From the NCBI GenBank assembly GCA_964036045.1, contig OZ038381.1:154460352-154524351 (forward strand): a DNA stretch of 64,000 bases, written 5' to 3'. The notes under the pieces are model-generated. The model worked only from the letters and a program-made list of their open reading frames with translations, was not told where the DNA came from and did no database searches. Both the position numbers and the translations under genes were made by a program. Shown one piece after another: positions 54,332-64,000 of the stretch. This DNA is from Eutreptiella sp. 'Long Island Sound 2002' (taxonomy: Eukaryota; Euglenozoa; Euglenophyceae; Eutreptiales; Eutreptiaceae). Within the stretch, counting starts at the first letter, position 1. Every line of letters starts with the position of its first letter.

Positions 54332-56744
54332 GTTTTGTTGAATGTTCTTAACCACATCAACTTGTTCAGGGGCTGACGTCCCCCTAAGGAAGACGTCCAG
54401 AAATTTACAGACGATAGTTGTAGCTGTGAAATTGGCACAGGTCACAGAAGTAAAGGGTTGAAGACCCCGGAGCAAAATTCAGGGTCAGAGACCCGAAGTG
54501 GAACTCGCCTAGATGTCGTGCGGTCTTCTGTGTGCACTGGTGTGTGTGTGGTGTTGGTTATGTGTGTACTTGCTCCGTACGTGGGAATTCAGTGCAGAAG
54601 TGTGCCGGTGTGTGTTGTCTGTTGTGTTGGTGATGTGGCACGTGGTCTGTCGATGAAGTGAAAGGAGTGAGGACCTGTGTAAAATTAAAAGGACTTTACA
54701 AAAACAGATAGATGTAGGCACAGACTCTCTGCACTAAAGGTGGGTTGGTTTTCCTGCACACTCTGCAGTTTGCAAAAAGCCTTGCTTTCACCCCAAGGGG
54801 AAAAGGTCACAGGCAGATTGCAGCACGGCAGACTAGAGCAAGATAAGGCGTCATGGCACATCAATGTGCAGAGAAGCTGAGAAATGTCAGCAGTAGCACT
54901 AAGTAGCAGAAAGTCAAGTGCTTTCGAGAACCTTGCGCTGGCAAAAGAGACGAATCACGAAGAGGAGAGCATGGTAGTACGTTTGTCTCCCTGCCGGTCA
55001 TACCAACGAGGGCAGCAGATAGCGCTGCGCTCAATGCCCTGCACAGGACGCCAAAGAAAGTTGCAGTCGCACTTTGGATAGCTGCAGGTAGTTTGATAGC
55101 CGTGCCCTTTCACAATGGTGTCGTTACATAAGTGGTGGTGGGCAGAAAAACAGGCATCATCAAGCCAGTCAAAGTCCTCCAACACCGATGTTGCACACGA
55201 TTGCTCAAAAAATGAATAGCCATCAGCAGACCCCCCCTTAGCGAGGGAGTGAGCGCTGCTCATGGATGAGGCCAAAGAATCGTTATCTCAGAAACGGCCA
55301 TGTACTCCTGAGCTCGTTTCAGAATTGTTGTCGGAAAGAGGAGGGGTATCGCCGGATTCTGCAGAATGAGAGCATCGCGTAGGTTCAAGTGTACTGTCGT
55401 CAGGGAGAAGCGTGGAGGCTTGTCCCCATACGTCTCGATTCGGCGGAGGGACCGTGCCATACACCGTTACGCGTGCACGTTGAGCTCGCACTTTCTTCGC
55501 AGCGCAATAGCGCCGCCGATGAAACCGGGCGTGTGTAGGAACATCTCTAGAAATTTGAGTGCCGAAGTGTTCCTTCGTACACGTGGGCGTGAACCGTCTG
55601 CAGCGCTTAGTCCGCGCTGGGTACCAATGTCCCTGGGCGGTTGCATCGCTGTCGAAAGTCGCCCCATAGGTTACGGGTGCAGGAAGGGACTCACGGTCAT
55701 TCTCGTGCTCAGATTCACCAGCTTCAGAGACGGTCGTGTCTTGTCGAGCTGTAGCAAGGGCGTTTGTAGCGTCCAGCGACGACCAGTAATTTGCAGACAC
55801 ATAGGCTGATCCAAAGAGAGATTCGGTCTCAGACTCCTTGTCCTGGGAACAGCACTTGGGTAATTGGGTGGCAGCGGCGGCGCTGGTACTGAGTTGCTGA
55901 TGGCCAGCGTCCGGGGCAATTGTGACACCGCCGCACACAGATGAGCCCGGCGGGGGCTCACAGGTGGAGATGGCCGGCGTATTGTGGGTCTCGGCAATAG
56001 AAGCTGGGTGCACCCGAATCTTTACGGGAGAGTTATCGTAGTCAAAATGTTCTTCCGCGGAGTCCCCGTGGGCCACTGCAGGGTCCGGCACGTAGGGACT
56101 GTGGCACCATGGTAATGTCAAGGCAGACTCACCGGTAGGGCTCTCCTGCACGTTTACCGGTCTTTGTAGTGGTAGCTCATGCCCTACAGCCTCATCAGAA
56201 TTTGCTGCAGGAGCATAGGCATGCGATTGGTCCGTCCCGTCCGTAGTCCAATCTTTGGTAGCGGGCATATACAGATGTGGGAAGTATTCGAACCCTTGGC
56301 TCACGTAGGCAGTCTGGCAAAGGCCTTCGTCCCCGTACGTTGCAAGTTGAATGTCTTCGTCCCATCGCGGGATGAAGCAGTGTCCGCTAGGTGCTGTAGC
56401 ATCATGGCGTGATGCCCAAGACTCCTGTGGAGGACAAGGAAAAAGGGAAACATGCTGCGCTAGCGCAGAGGTAGAAATAGAGGACAGCTCCCAAGTAAGC
56501 AGCGCGTTGATTTGTGCACTTCTTTTCTGCAGCGCCACAGTCTGCATTAATGACTCCAGAAACTGTCCCTGCGTCGCTGCAGCTGCGCGTAGGCGCGCCA
56601 TAATTGAACCAGAGATAATTAGTTGTTCAGGGCGATTTCACGTGGGTAAAACCCGGAAACCCCCAGTGAAGGACGATTTGGAGTATTGTTTGCGATGTTG
56701 CAGGCGCGGCGCGCGCGATCCGCCCGCGAGTTTTAGTGCGTTTC
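54332..56744 (-). mobile_element. LINE-tailed non-autonomous retroposon carrying an unrelated ORF
   Basis: Bounded by a perfect 16-bp duplication, the same length as that of LINE B. Read on the minus strand, its 3' end is GGGGGACGTCAGCCCCTGAA, CAAGTTGATGTG, GTTAAGAACATTCAACAAAAC. This matches the tail of LINE A/B over about 50 bp. No RT or endonuclease is encoded. The body consists of a short 5' leader (143 bp), an open frame of 437 codons, a stop, a further in-frame Cys-rich segment and a ~600-bp 3' region. Best explained as an element using the LINE machinery in trans. Confidence 0.8.
54955..56601 (-). CDS. Unknown ORF of the passenger element (437 codons, TGA, then a Cys/His-rich segment)
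   Basis: ATG at 56,601 (MARLRAAAATQGQFLES). Residues 1-437 are Ser/Thr/Glu-rich and acidic, with a basic patch near residues 340-380 (ARTKRCRRFTPTCTKEH, HRRRYCAAKKVRAQRARV). At 55,290-55,288 is a TGA. The same frame then stays open for more than 100 codons, carrying FSAHHHLCND, TTCSYPKCDCNFLWRPVQG and SAICCPRWYDRQ, a likely zinc-binding segment. The frame conservation after the stop suggests either a recent nonsense mutation or readthrough. I recognise no family. A nucleic-acid-binding role is suggested only by the basic and Cys/His-rich parts. Confidence 0.55.
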
Positions 56745-56760
56745 ACCCCCTTCACCTACT

Positions 56761-57146
56761 TGGCGGTGATTTTAATGCAGTGCTCGACCCGTCAATGGAC
56801 TCCGAGGGTCTGACATCCGACCACACATGGAAGTGGCTCACAGGCCAGGCTTCCACCTGCCCGCCCAATTTAGTCGACTCTTGTAGGCACCTGCACCATC
56901 ACAACCGAGTTTTCACACGATATAGAACGGAGTACTGGGATAGCTCGGCCCGACTGGACTACATCTTTGCCTCCTTAGACATGCACCGGGCCCTGCCCAT
57001 CAAAGAAGCATCGGTCCTGCAGGACCAGACGTTTTTTGATCACCCCCCCGTCACAGCCTCCCTCCAGCTTCCCTCGCCCATCCTTCTTCGAACTCCCCCC
57101 CGCCGCCCATGGTGTTACGTGCCCTGAAACCCCAAGAACATATATC
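56761..57146 (+). pseudogene. LINE D endonuclease, second half
   Basis: It continues GGDFNAVLDPSMDSEGL, then SSARLDYIFASLDM and FFDHPPVTASLQLPSPILL, the catalytic Asp/Asn/His motifs of APE-type endonucleases. The frame is intact to 57,127, where a TGA follows, just before the TIR element inserted at 57,147. Confidence 0.85.
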
Positions 57147-57319
57147 GCACGAAGTCGCCCCCCCCTACCTTGGAGGTAGGGGGGGGGTTGGGGGGGGTAG
57201 GGGGGGGGTAGGGGGGGGGTTGGGGGGGTAGGGGGGAGAGGGGGGTGGTAGGGGGGGAGGTAGGGGGGGGGTACGGGGGGGAGGTAGGGGGGGGGTCGAG
57301 AAGGTAGGGGGGGGTATGG

Positions 57320-57880
57320 GGAAGGAAGGCGGTGCACACACAAGGCGGAACACACAAAAGGCGGCCTGTGGCCACCGCAGGAGTCTTGTTATTTAAGGGG
57401 CCACAGGCAAGGCAGTGCACACAGAAGCGGTGCACACACAAGGCGGAACACACAAAAGGCGGTGTGTGGCCACCGCAGGAGTCTTGTTATTTAAGGGGCC
57501 ACAGGCAAGGCGGTACACACAGAAGGCGGTGCACACACAAGGCGGAACACACAAAAGGCGGTCTGTAGCCACCGCAGGAGTCTTGTTATTTAAGGGGCCA
57601 CAGGCAAGGCGGTACACACAGAAGGCGGTGCACACACAAGGCGGAACACACAAAAGGCGGTCTGTAGCCACCGCAGGAGTCTTGTTATTTAAGGGGCCAC
57701 AGGCAAGGCGGTACACACAGAAGGCGATGCACACACAAGGCGGAACACACAAAAGGCGGCCTGTGGCCACCGTAGGAGTCTTGTTATTTAAGGGGCCACA
57801 GGCAAGGCGGTACACACAAAAGGCGGTGCACACACAAGGCGGTCTGTGGCCACCGCAGGAGTCATGTTTTTTAAGGGGGG
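57320..57880. repeat. 99-bp tandem array (about 5.5 units)
   Basis: GAGTCTTGTTATTTAAGGGG starts at 57,381, 57,479, 57,578, 57,677 and 57,776, with a shortened unit at 57,859. Because 99 is a multiple of three, both strands show long repeated open frames, which are artefacts. Units are nearly identical, indicating recent expansion. Confidence 0.93.
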
Positions 57881-57939
57881 TGCGGGGGCTGGCTCCCGCG
57901 TCGAGCGAAGCGAGCCGTCTGTCGAGCGAAGCGAGCCGA

Positions 57940-58152
57940 AGGTAGGGGGGGGGAGGTAGGGGGGGGGAGGTAGGGGGGGGAGGTAGGGGGGGGGGTAGGG
58001 GGGGGGTAGGGGGGGGGTTGGGGGGGGGGTAGGGGGGGGGTAGGGGGGGGTAGGGGGGGGGTAGGGGGGGGGTAGGGGGGGGTTGGGGGGGTAGGGGGGG
58101 TAGGGGGGGGGGGTAGGGGGGGGGGGGTAGGGGGGGGGTAGGTAGGGTGGGG
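57940..58152. repeat. Poly-G minisatellite (GTAGGGGGGG)n
   Basis: Some twenty units of GTAGGGGGG(G)n with occasional GAG or TTG. A shorter block of the same type lies at 57,171-57,320. G-quadruplex formation is likely from the sequence. Confidence 0.95.
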
Positions 58153-58191
58153 AGGTAGGGGGGGGCGACTTCGTGCATACTATCCCAAGAA

Positions 58192-60525
58192 ATGGAAACG
58201 TTCACAGAACAAGTGTCTTTTTTAGCAGACTGGTGCTCATCAGCCTCCTCCTCCCTGGCAGCAGCCCTCCCCGAAGAGCTAGAGCAAGCGGTTGCCTCGG
58301 TTCTTCGACAACTCACTCAGGCCTACCACTCCGTCACCAGCCCCTCCCCGGACACAAAAACTAATAAAAGGAAGCGTGCCCTAGCCGCACTCCTTCGGTC
58401 CATCCCCCCCCCAGATGACGCTGGCTTCCGGCCGCATATGCGAAAAATCCAAGAGATGTCAGATTCCCTAAACGAGGACACCAAACGGAAGGCCGTCTCA
58501 GCCCTCCACCGCAGTATGATCTCAGGCACATCCCTCAAACCTTCCATCTCCGCGGCCTTGCAACGCCCGGAGCCTCAGCCCATGATCGTTCGCGACCCCA
58601 GCAACCCATCCCTCACCCTGAACTCCCCTAAAGACGTGGCCCAAACCTTTGCCCACACCCTGCAACACTTGGGAGGCGACCCCGATTACCACCCTCCTAC
58701 ATCCTTCGTTTCTAAAGTATTGGCACACACCCCCCAATACCCCACCACTGCCCGCGACACCCCTGTCTCCCTTATAGCATGGAAGGATTACACCGCTTTT
58801 CTTCACCGTGCAAAACCTACCAAAGCAGGAGGTGAAGACCACTCCTCTTCTTACATCCTACACATATCTCCTGAGCCAATCAAGCGCTTTTTCTGGATCG
58901 TCACCAATATTTACCTGTACCGGGAGCTCCGCCCTACATGGCTCACGGCACGGGTTTGCCTTTTGTACAAGAAAGGAGACCCGTTGAACCCCGTAAACTA
59001 CCGCCCCATAGCACTACTCAACACGATTTATAAAACAATATCCGCCCACACAGCACGCCATCTCCAGAACCAAGCACTCCAGTACAAAGGGCTCCTTCCC
59101 GTTCAACACGGCGGGTTGCGCAAACACCAATGCAGTGACCACATACTCCATGTCAAGGCGAAATACGCCAACGTAAAAGGCTCCTATGCACCCTACATTG
59201 ACTTCAACAAAGCCTTCAACTCAGTACCACACCGCGAGCTATTCCAAGTTCTAGAACACAATGGCTTCTCGACAGCTGGAATCGACATAATCAAACGACT
59301 GTACTCCGCGCCGCTGGACGCACCCATTATCAACGGACAAAAACCCGTGCGATACTTTCAGCGCCGAGGCGTCCGCCAAGGCTGCCCCCTATCCCCCCTC
59401 CTCCTTATCCTCTACCTCAATGCTCTTCTCGCTCACTTCATGGCTACACCCCCCCCCCCTCCCAACAAAACCTCAACACAACATGTCTTTGTAGATGACA
59501 TACTGATTCAAAGCGAAGACCCTGAGTACATCCAGTCCACACTAAATTTCTTCGACCACGATGCTCGGGTCTGGGGACTTGATATGAATGTCTCCAAAAC
59601 CGAGGTTCAAGCGGTTGGCAATTCCCCCCAACGCAACTTTGTCACACGCCACAATATTTTTTCCACCATCAACCCCAACACGGGACGCCCCCACAACTTC
59701 TACAAATACCTTGGGGTGTACTTGTATACCCAAGACCAGTCCAAACAGCTCACTTCGGCCCTACGCGCTGAAATTGGAGCCTATTTCGCCAATATCGACC
59801 CCCTACCACCGACACTGTCAGAAAAGGTTCGGTTAGTCAACAAACAACTGCACCCTATGATCGCATACCGGCTCTTAGGACACTGCCTACCTGCCGAAAC
59901 TCTGAACCTTTTTGAAAAAGACATTTGGAGAGCACTTCAGCAGTCCTCCATCACCCCCAAAGTATCTCCAATGGACCGCCCTCACCCCCGCTCCCAAGGC
60001 GGTCTGGAGATATCCTCCCTCCCTATTATGCTCCACGTACAGATTGTCAACTCAGCACTACGATGCCTCACTAGGGTCGCCCCGGTGGCGGTCGCCGGCG
60101 CGGTCACTGCGTCATTGTTTTCGCATACCGCCAACCCCCTACAAAACATGATCATTGATAGCGCTCATTTCCTACAGCTCAGTTACCACTCTATGGGAGT
60201 GTGGCGGCACACACCTGTACAGCACCTCCAAGCCGGAGAAAATCACGTTGTCCATTACCGAAGGCGCGGGCAGTGCGTTGGCCAGGTCTCTTCTACGTCA
60301 TCCAAAACTGCTACCCTCCAGTTCCACGACGGAAGGGCCACCATCAACAACGACACCAACTTCACATCACATTTTCCAGTCCACACGTACCACCCATACC
60401 CCTGTCTGCCACACCAAATTCTGTCTCCAACTTTCTTACGCCCTCAACAACTCATCCCTGACGCCCCCCTCCCCCCCCACGATGGCGTTCTTCTAGACAC
60501 CAGAATTAGTTACAATTGGTTATGA
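58192..60525 (+). CDS. LINE D ORF2: linker and reverse transcriptase, open
   Basis: 777 codons. The ATG at 58,192 is internal to the original ORF2. The linker (VSFLADWCSSA, RALAALLRSIPPPDD) aligns with copy B. RT blocks are NYRPIALLNTIYKTISA, DFNKAFNSVPHRELFQVLE and VRQGCPLSPLLLILYLNALL. The catalytic FVDDILIQSED starts at residue 433, and the thumb reads EKVRLVNKQLHPMIAYRLL. The C-terminal part follows copy B up to the PPHDG block, and then the similarity ends: RNase H and the 3' tail are absent. The frame is surprisingly free of stops for a multiply interrupted element. Confidence 0.9.
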   Translation: METFTEQVSFLADWCSSASSSLAAALPEELEQAVASVLRQLTQAYHSVTSPSPDTKTNKRKRALAALLRSIPPPDDAGFRPHMRKIQEMSDSLNEDTKRKAVSALHRSMISGTSLKPSISAALQRPEPQPMIVRDPSNPSLTLNSPKDVAQTFAHTLQHLGGDPDYHPPTSFVSKVLAHTPQYPTTARDTPVSLIAWKDYTAFLHRAKPTKAGGEDHSSSYILHISPEPIKRFFWIVTNIYLYRELRPTWLTARVCLLYKKGDPLNPVNYRPIALLNTIYKTISAHTARHLQNQALQYKGLLPVQHGGLRKHQCSDHILHVKAKYANVKGSYAPYIDFNKAFNSVPHRELFQVLEHNGFSTAGIDIIKRLYSAPLDAPIINGQKPVRYFQRRGVRQGCPLSPLLLILYLNALLAHFMATPPPPPNKTSTQHVFVDDILIQSEDPEYIQSTLNFFDHDARVWGLDMNVSKTEVQAVGNSPQRNFVTRHNIFSTINPNTGRPHNFYKYLGVYLYTQDQSKQLTSALRAEIGAYFANIDPLPPTLSEKVRLVNKQLHPMIAYRLLGHCLPAETLNLFEKDIWRALQQSSITPKVSPMDRPHPRSQGGLEISSLPIMLHVQIVNSALRCLTRVAPVAVAGAVTASLFSHTANPLQNMIIDSAHFLQLSYHSMGVWRHTPVQHLQAGENHVVHYRRRGQCVGQVSSTSSKTATLQFHDGRATINNDTNFTSHFPVHTYHPYPCLPHQILSPTFLRPQQLIPDAPLPPHDGVLLDTRISYNWL

Positions 60526-60985
60526 CGGATCAAAATCGCACCGTTATGTATACAGTTGAAAACTATACATTCTGTACTATAACGACGGACTCAAGCCAGT
60601 GGACAAAAAAGACGTCGTCGCACCAAGCTTCATTGCTCTTTACAAACGGGCCACAAAGGCGACATAAAACAACAACAAGATCTGGCTATGCTATGGTGAG
60701 TACGGGGATTTGACACTCCCCCCCCCCTAGCCCAAGACAATCACTTAAAGATCTGGACTGGATCCAAGACTTGATTGCGGTGTCTTCGAGGGAAAGAGTT
60801 CACCCAAAAGCACTGGGCACACGTGATTCATGGCGGCACGCACAAAAATTGCAGATACGCACTAAAAGTCAGCCTGCACAAAGCCCAAGCACAATCATGG
60901 GCAGCAGAGGCAGAGCACCTGCTAACACAGCTCGTAGTTCATGCAGATTGACATTAATTTTGTTGCGCGTATTTAATCAGAGGGA
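60526..60985. other. Sequence after the LINE D truncation point
   Basis: No gene is seen, and neither RNase H nor the LINE 3' tail can be found. A C-run (60,716-60,728) is present. Confidence 0.35.
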
Positions 60986-61245
60986 TGGCTGTAGACCTGT
61001 ATACCACTGTATACCTGTGACCATGACCGTAACTCTATACGTCCTGTATACTCTATATACATTGTAGATTGTATACCGTATACGGCATCCTCGCTGTATA
61101 CTCATGGTATACGGAGACTGTATACCTGTAGACTTGTAGACCTGTATACCTGTATATCTCTGTATACTAGCTGTATACTATAGGTATACGGATCTGTAGA
61201 CCGTGTCTGTAGACATTTGGCTCTAGGCCAGTAGATCGGTAGACC
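60986..61245. repeat. Cluster of TGTATAC/GTATAC motifs
   Basis: More than a dozen TATAC copies, many as CTGTATAC or GTATACGG, interspersed with TGTAGAC variants at irregular 8-25 bp spacing. GTATAC is self-complementary. No consistent unit length is evident, so it is either a decayed short tandem repeat or a cluster of binding sites. Confidence 0.7.
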
Positions 61246-64000
61246 ATCCATTTGACTTTCATATGTAATATATACTACGAAGACCAATGACTGTACATAT
61301 GTGTTCATTGATGTATGGGTGCAAGGAAGGACGTGTATATCACATGTGTATGTCATGCAATAGTGTTTATGTAGTCTCGAACATGAATTCTCATAGAACG
61401 ATCAATCTTTTTTGGTAATGGGGTAGTGTGCACCCCCGTACACATATATTGCCACGTGGAGTCATATAGTGCACCTTGACTGCATCCATACACGAACTGT
61501 AGTGTAGCCCCCCCCCCCCCCCCCCTTCAAATGATGCATGTGGCCCCATGCTGGGTAGCGCCATCTGGCCGGCATCATTTGGAGGGCATGTGGAGCTTAA
61601 AATGAGATACTCACTTCAGTAAGTACGACCTCAATGATAGTGAGGCGCGGTCCCGATGCCCGGAATCCCAAAGACGAACAAGCAGATGAACAGCAGAAGA
61701 GGTAACGCAACGAACAAGTCGGTCAGCACGACCCACGTTGACCATCACCTCACTTCTCGCAGTATCCACACGCATACGCATGCACGTCATGGTCTTTCTG
61801 ACAATGAGCAATGGTGTCTCGCCGTCGACCACGTGTGTCCGTAAATAGTGTACGCCTCCAACCAACTGAACACGTAAGTCAACGCAGTACATCGCTCGTT
61901 TGGTGCCTCCATCACCAAAAACAAGCCAGGCCGCCGAATAACGACGCCCGATCTCCGCCACATGTGGACCAAGCAGGTGTTATCTTCATTCGTTGAGCAG
62001 CATGCTCCCTTGTGCCCGATACTATCTCATTCCCTTGCACGGGTTCCAGAGATGGAAAGTGTGAGGGTTAAAAGTGCCAGGTTTGAGGTTCCGCACTGTT
62101 GGTGTTGTCCATGGCGTAGTGCTTGTGCTTACGGAAAAAAGAGTTGGTGTTCCTTTTTAGCTTGCCTGCTTTGTTTCTTTGTCTGCTGCTACTTTTGTCC
62201 ACAAGGTTTTTGAAATAAATCCAAAAGAAGGGCAATGCAGGTAGTCCAAAGGCACCAAGAAGGATCCAGTCTAAGCACAAAGGGCGGTGAAAGATACCGT
62301 GAAAAAACATTTACACCGTGGACATGAAAAACGAATCACAATGAATAGTTTAATGCAGAATTTGAGAGATAGTCTAGTTTAAAAAAAAACATTGAAACAA
62401 TGCTCTACATCACTCCCTCTTGGTTTATGGTTCACCTTGAGAGGTGGACCCTTTTGTTTTGGGCCATATTTGCTGAGGTGGCTTGGCTCTGTGGCGCGGA
62501 GGTCAGTGCAATCTCACCTCTGTCACACATGGCTGGTTCCTATTTAGTTAGGCTTACTGGGATTGGAACCTCAAACTCTCAGAAAAAAAAAGAGCCTAAT
62601 ATCCTGAGGTGCATACCACCAGGATAGATGGGATACCCATGAAAAAGACAGACAAAAACTAAATGGGGCCTGCCCCTATGTCAGTGTGGCAGCTGAGCAG
62701 AGCTGTACACAACGGGCTTGATTAAAACACATTGGCTGTGATTATGGGACTAGTCTAGTCTCCAATGAACTAAAAAAATAGATAAAAAGTTGTTTGGGAC
62801 AGAAAACCAATGAAAACCGATGCAGGGTTTCACCAATGCAAAAATAAATAGAGATACCACACACATTTTCAATGAATACAATAAATAAAAGAAATAAAAA
62901 CTAATTTGGATGACTCAAAGAAATATTTTCAATTGGTTTCCACTGGGTTGACAGGCTAAAGTGAGAAAGTGTTAAAGCCATGGTAGGTTCAGGATACATA
63001 GACTGTTTTACAAACAAATACAATACTCAGTCCATGCATAAACGACAAACCGTTGAATGCCACAGCCATAGCTGTCTTGCTTTTGCGCGGTGTTCCCAGT
63101 TCATAGCGTGGTCATCTTCACCTAGGCCTTGGCCGGGCCGTAAATGTTGCTTTGTGTCAAAAAAGCGCGGTCATCTTCACCTTGGAAAAGATGAGTGTCG
63201 CATTCGCACTGTGGTGTGTGTTCTTTCGAAAACAAAAGCAAAGTTTCAACACATTCTGCGGGATTCAGGTTTTGCGATTGCTCGTCTTGATGCCACCCGC
63301 CTGGTAAGTGCAAAAAAACCACCGTGGCGGCCCCTATGTCTAACCAACGAAAAAATAGGTAGCAACACTTTGTGCAAGCCAAACATTTCGATCTCTTTGG
63401 CCATTCTTCACGTTTTTCTGAAAAGGTGTTTTATGCGATGTGGAGACGGTGCCTTGTTTTCCAAAACTTATGATAGTGGAAATCTCCCATGGTGCACTGT
63501 TGTTCGGCTCAGGCAGGACCGAGCTGGGTCCATTGAAGACAATCATTGGAGACTTGGTTGGCACACTGGTGATCGTTCTGAACTACCAGGACGATTGCCC
63601 TGAAAACTGCCTCAAAACAGGCCAGAAACGGCCATTTTTCTACACTAAACTGGCCATAGAATGGGTTAGACGGCTTGAAATTGCACAAAACTTGTTACAA
63701 ATGATGCGCATTTGCTTTGCGGTCGTTTTGAGCTACTTGGATGCCGTTTTTGAGCCATGGAGTGGGCAAAAAAGACTTTTGACCCGCCTGCTTGCTTGCT
63801 GCTGCGGCTGCTGCTTGCTAAAATGTGTTGCTCACCCTGGACCCTAAATAGAGTTGTAAAACCTCGACAGCGTAAACCCAGCTCGGTCACCACACACTTA
63901 TGTTGCCAATGAACTGCAGATTCCCCAGAACATCCATACCTTAGAATTGTAGCAACAAACATATCATATTCCATGACATGCGCACAATACCAGTGTACCA
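61246..64000. other. Anonymous right end of the window
   Basis: No confident gene. One minus frame (61,611-61,961, 116 codons) reads HVVDGETPLLIVRKTMTCMR and may be a fragment of a retrotransposon aspartic protease, but the active-site DTG is not visible. A long C-run lies at 61,508-61,524. AATAAA-rich sequence occurs at 62,840-62,900. The 207-codon plus frame at 62,980-63,603 shows no motif I recognise. Confidence 0.35.

Larger units (their letters stand above)
57147..58176. mobile_element. 1.03-kb TIR element containing two kinds of tandem repeat
   Basis: Perfect 24-bp inverted repeats (57,147-57,170 and 58,153-58,176) begin GCACGAAGTCGCCCC. The body is G-run minisatellite (GTAGGGGGGG units) on both sides of a 99-bp tandem array. 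No ORF is credible. A clear target-site duplication could not be assigned. It lies between the endonuclease and RT linker of LINE D, which are contiguous in copies A and B. Confidence 0.8.
44929..60515 (+). mobile_element. LINE copy D (AlkB-LINE relative) with three nested insertions
   Basis: LINE D coding segments are 44,936-46,709, 52,968-54,331, 56,761-57,146 and 58,177-60,515. They are co-linear with ORF1 middle, AlkB domain, endonuclease and RT of copy B but much diverged. Inserted into them are a 6.25-kb TIR transposon (46,710-52,961), a 2.4-kb LINE-tailed passenger (54,332-56,744) and a 1.03-kb TIR element (57,147-58,176). The 5' end of ORF1 and everything after RT are missing. Confidence 0.88.

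Noticed and set aside
57393-58316. 307-codon minus-strand frame and 176-codon plus-strand frame across the tandem array
   Set aside because: The 99-bp unit is a multiple of three, so any stop-free unit opens long frames. The rest is poly-G/poly-Pro; no coding signal.
62980-63603. 207-codon plus-strand ORF near the right end
   Set aside because: No motif, uneven composition and no conserved neighbour; kept only as part of the anonymous region.
1-64000. Dinoflagellate spliced-leader relics (TTTTGGCTCAAG) as host evidence
   Set aside because: No copy was noticed on either strand by eye, so host assignment rests only on remembered element similarity.
1-64000. CRISPR arrays, bacterial operons or promoters
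   Set aside because: The repeats are satellites or transposon parts without spacer structure, and introns mark the sequence as eukaryotic.

Overview
This is a transposon graveyard from a large eukaryotic nuclear genome, probably a microalga. Coding regions carry GT...AG introns, almost everything recognisable is a mobile element, and the spacers hold satellites and long G or C homopolymers. No rRNA, tRNA, CRISPR or operon-like gene cluster is visible. The gag-protease-methyltransferase element at 23-26 kb resembles, from memory only, elements I associate with symbiodiniacean dinoflagellates. I found no spliced-leader relic to confirm that, so the host assignment is tentative.

Layout. 1-2.3 kb: a partial open frame running off the left end and a G/T-rich tandem repeat. 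2.3-4.1 kb: a decayed, intron-bearing transposase (minus). 4.4-6.3 kb: a Ty3/gypsy pol fragment split by an 853-bp TIR element. 6.6-9.1 kb: a dispersed repeat and a broken pogo-like transposase. 9.2-11.5 kb: three satellite arrays with 184-192 bp units. 11.6-21.9 kb: an open frame split by non-LTR retrotransposon copy A. 23.1-27.4 kb: a gypsy-type gag-protease-methyltransferase remnant (minus). 27.4-30.1 kb: nothing recognised. 30.1-32.4 kb: a SINE-like element and dispersed repeats. 32.6-44.9 kb: LINE copy C (minus) with full-length LINE copy B (35,151-44,872) inserted into its RNase H domain. 44.9-60.5 kb: LINE copy D carrying three separate insertions. 60.6-64 kb: a TATAC-motif cluster and mostly anonymous sequence.

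The central theme is one family of non-LTR retrotransposons (copies A-D). Their ORF1 ends in an AlkB-type 2-oxoglutarate/Fe(II) dioxygenase domain. Their ORF2 encodes AP-type endonuclease, reverse transcriptase, and in copies A-C RNase H and a CCHC-like motif. Target-site duplications of 15-16 bp prove several insertions. A 2.4-kb passenger in copy D shares the last ~50 bp of the LINE 3' tail but carries an unrelated ORF, which suggests a non-autonomous element mobilised in trans.

Two further families look new. One is a set of TIR elements (TTAGGCGGC ends, 7-bp duplications) studded with the palindrome GCGAGGCCTCGC. The other is a 6.25-kb TIR transposon whose transposase is distantly related to the one at 2.3-4.1 kb, shares its intron position, and whose introns and ends are built from short palindromes.
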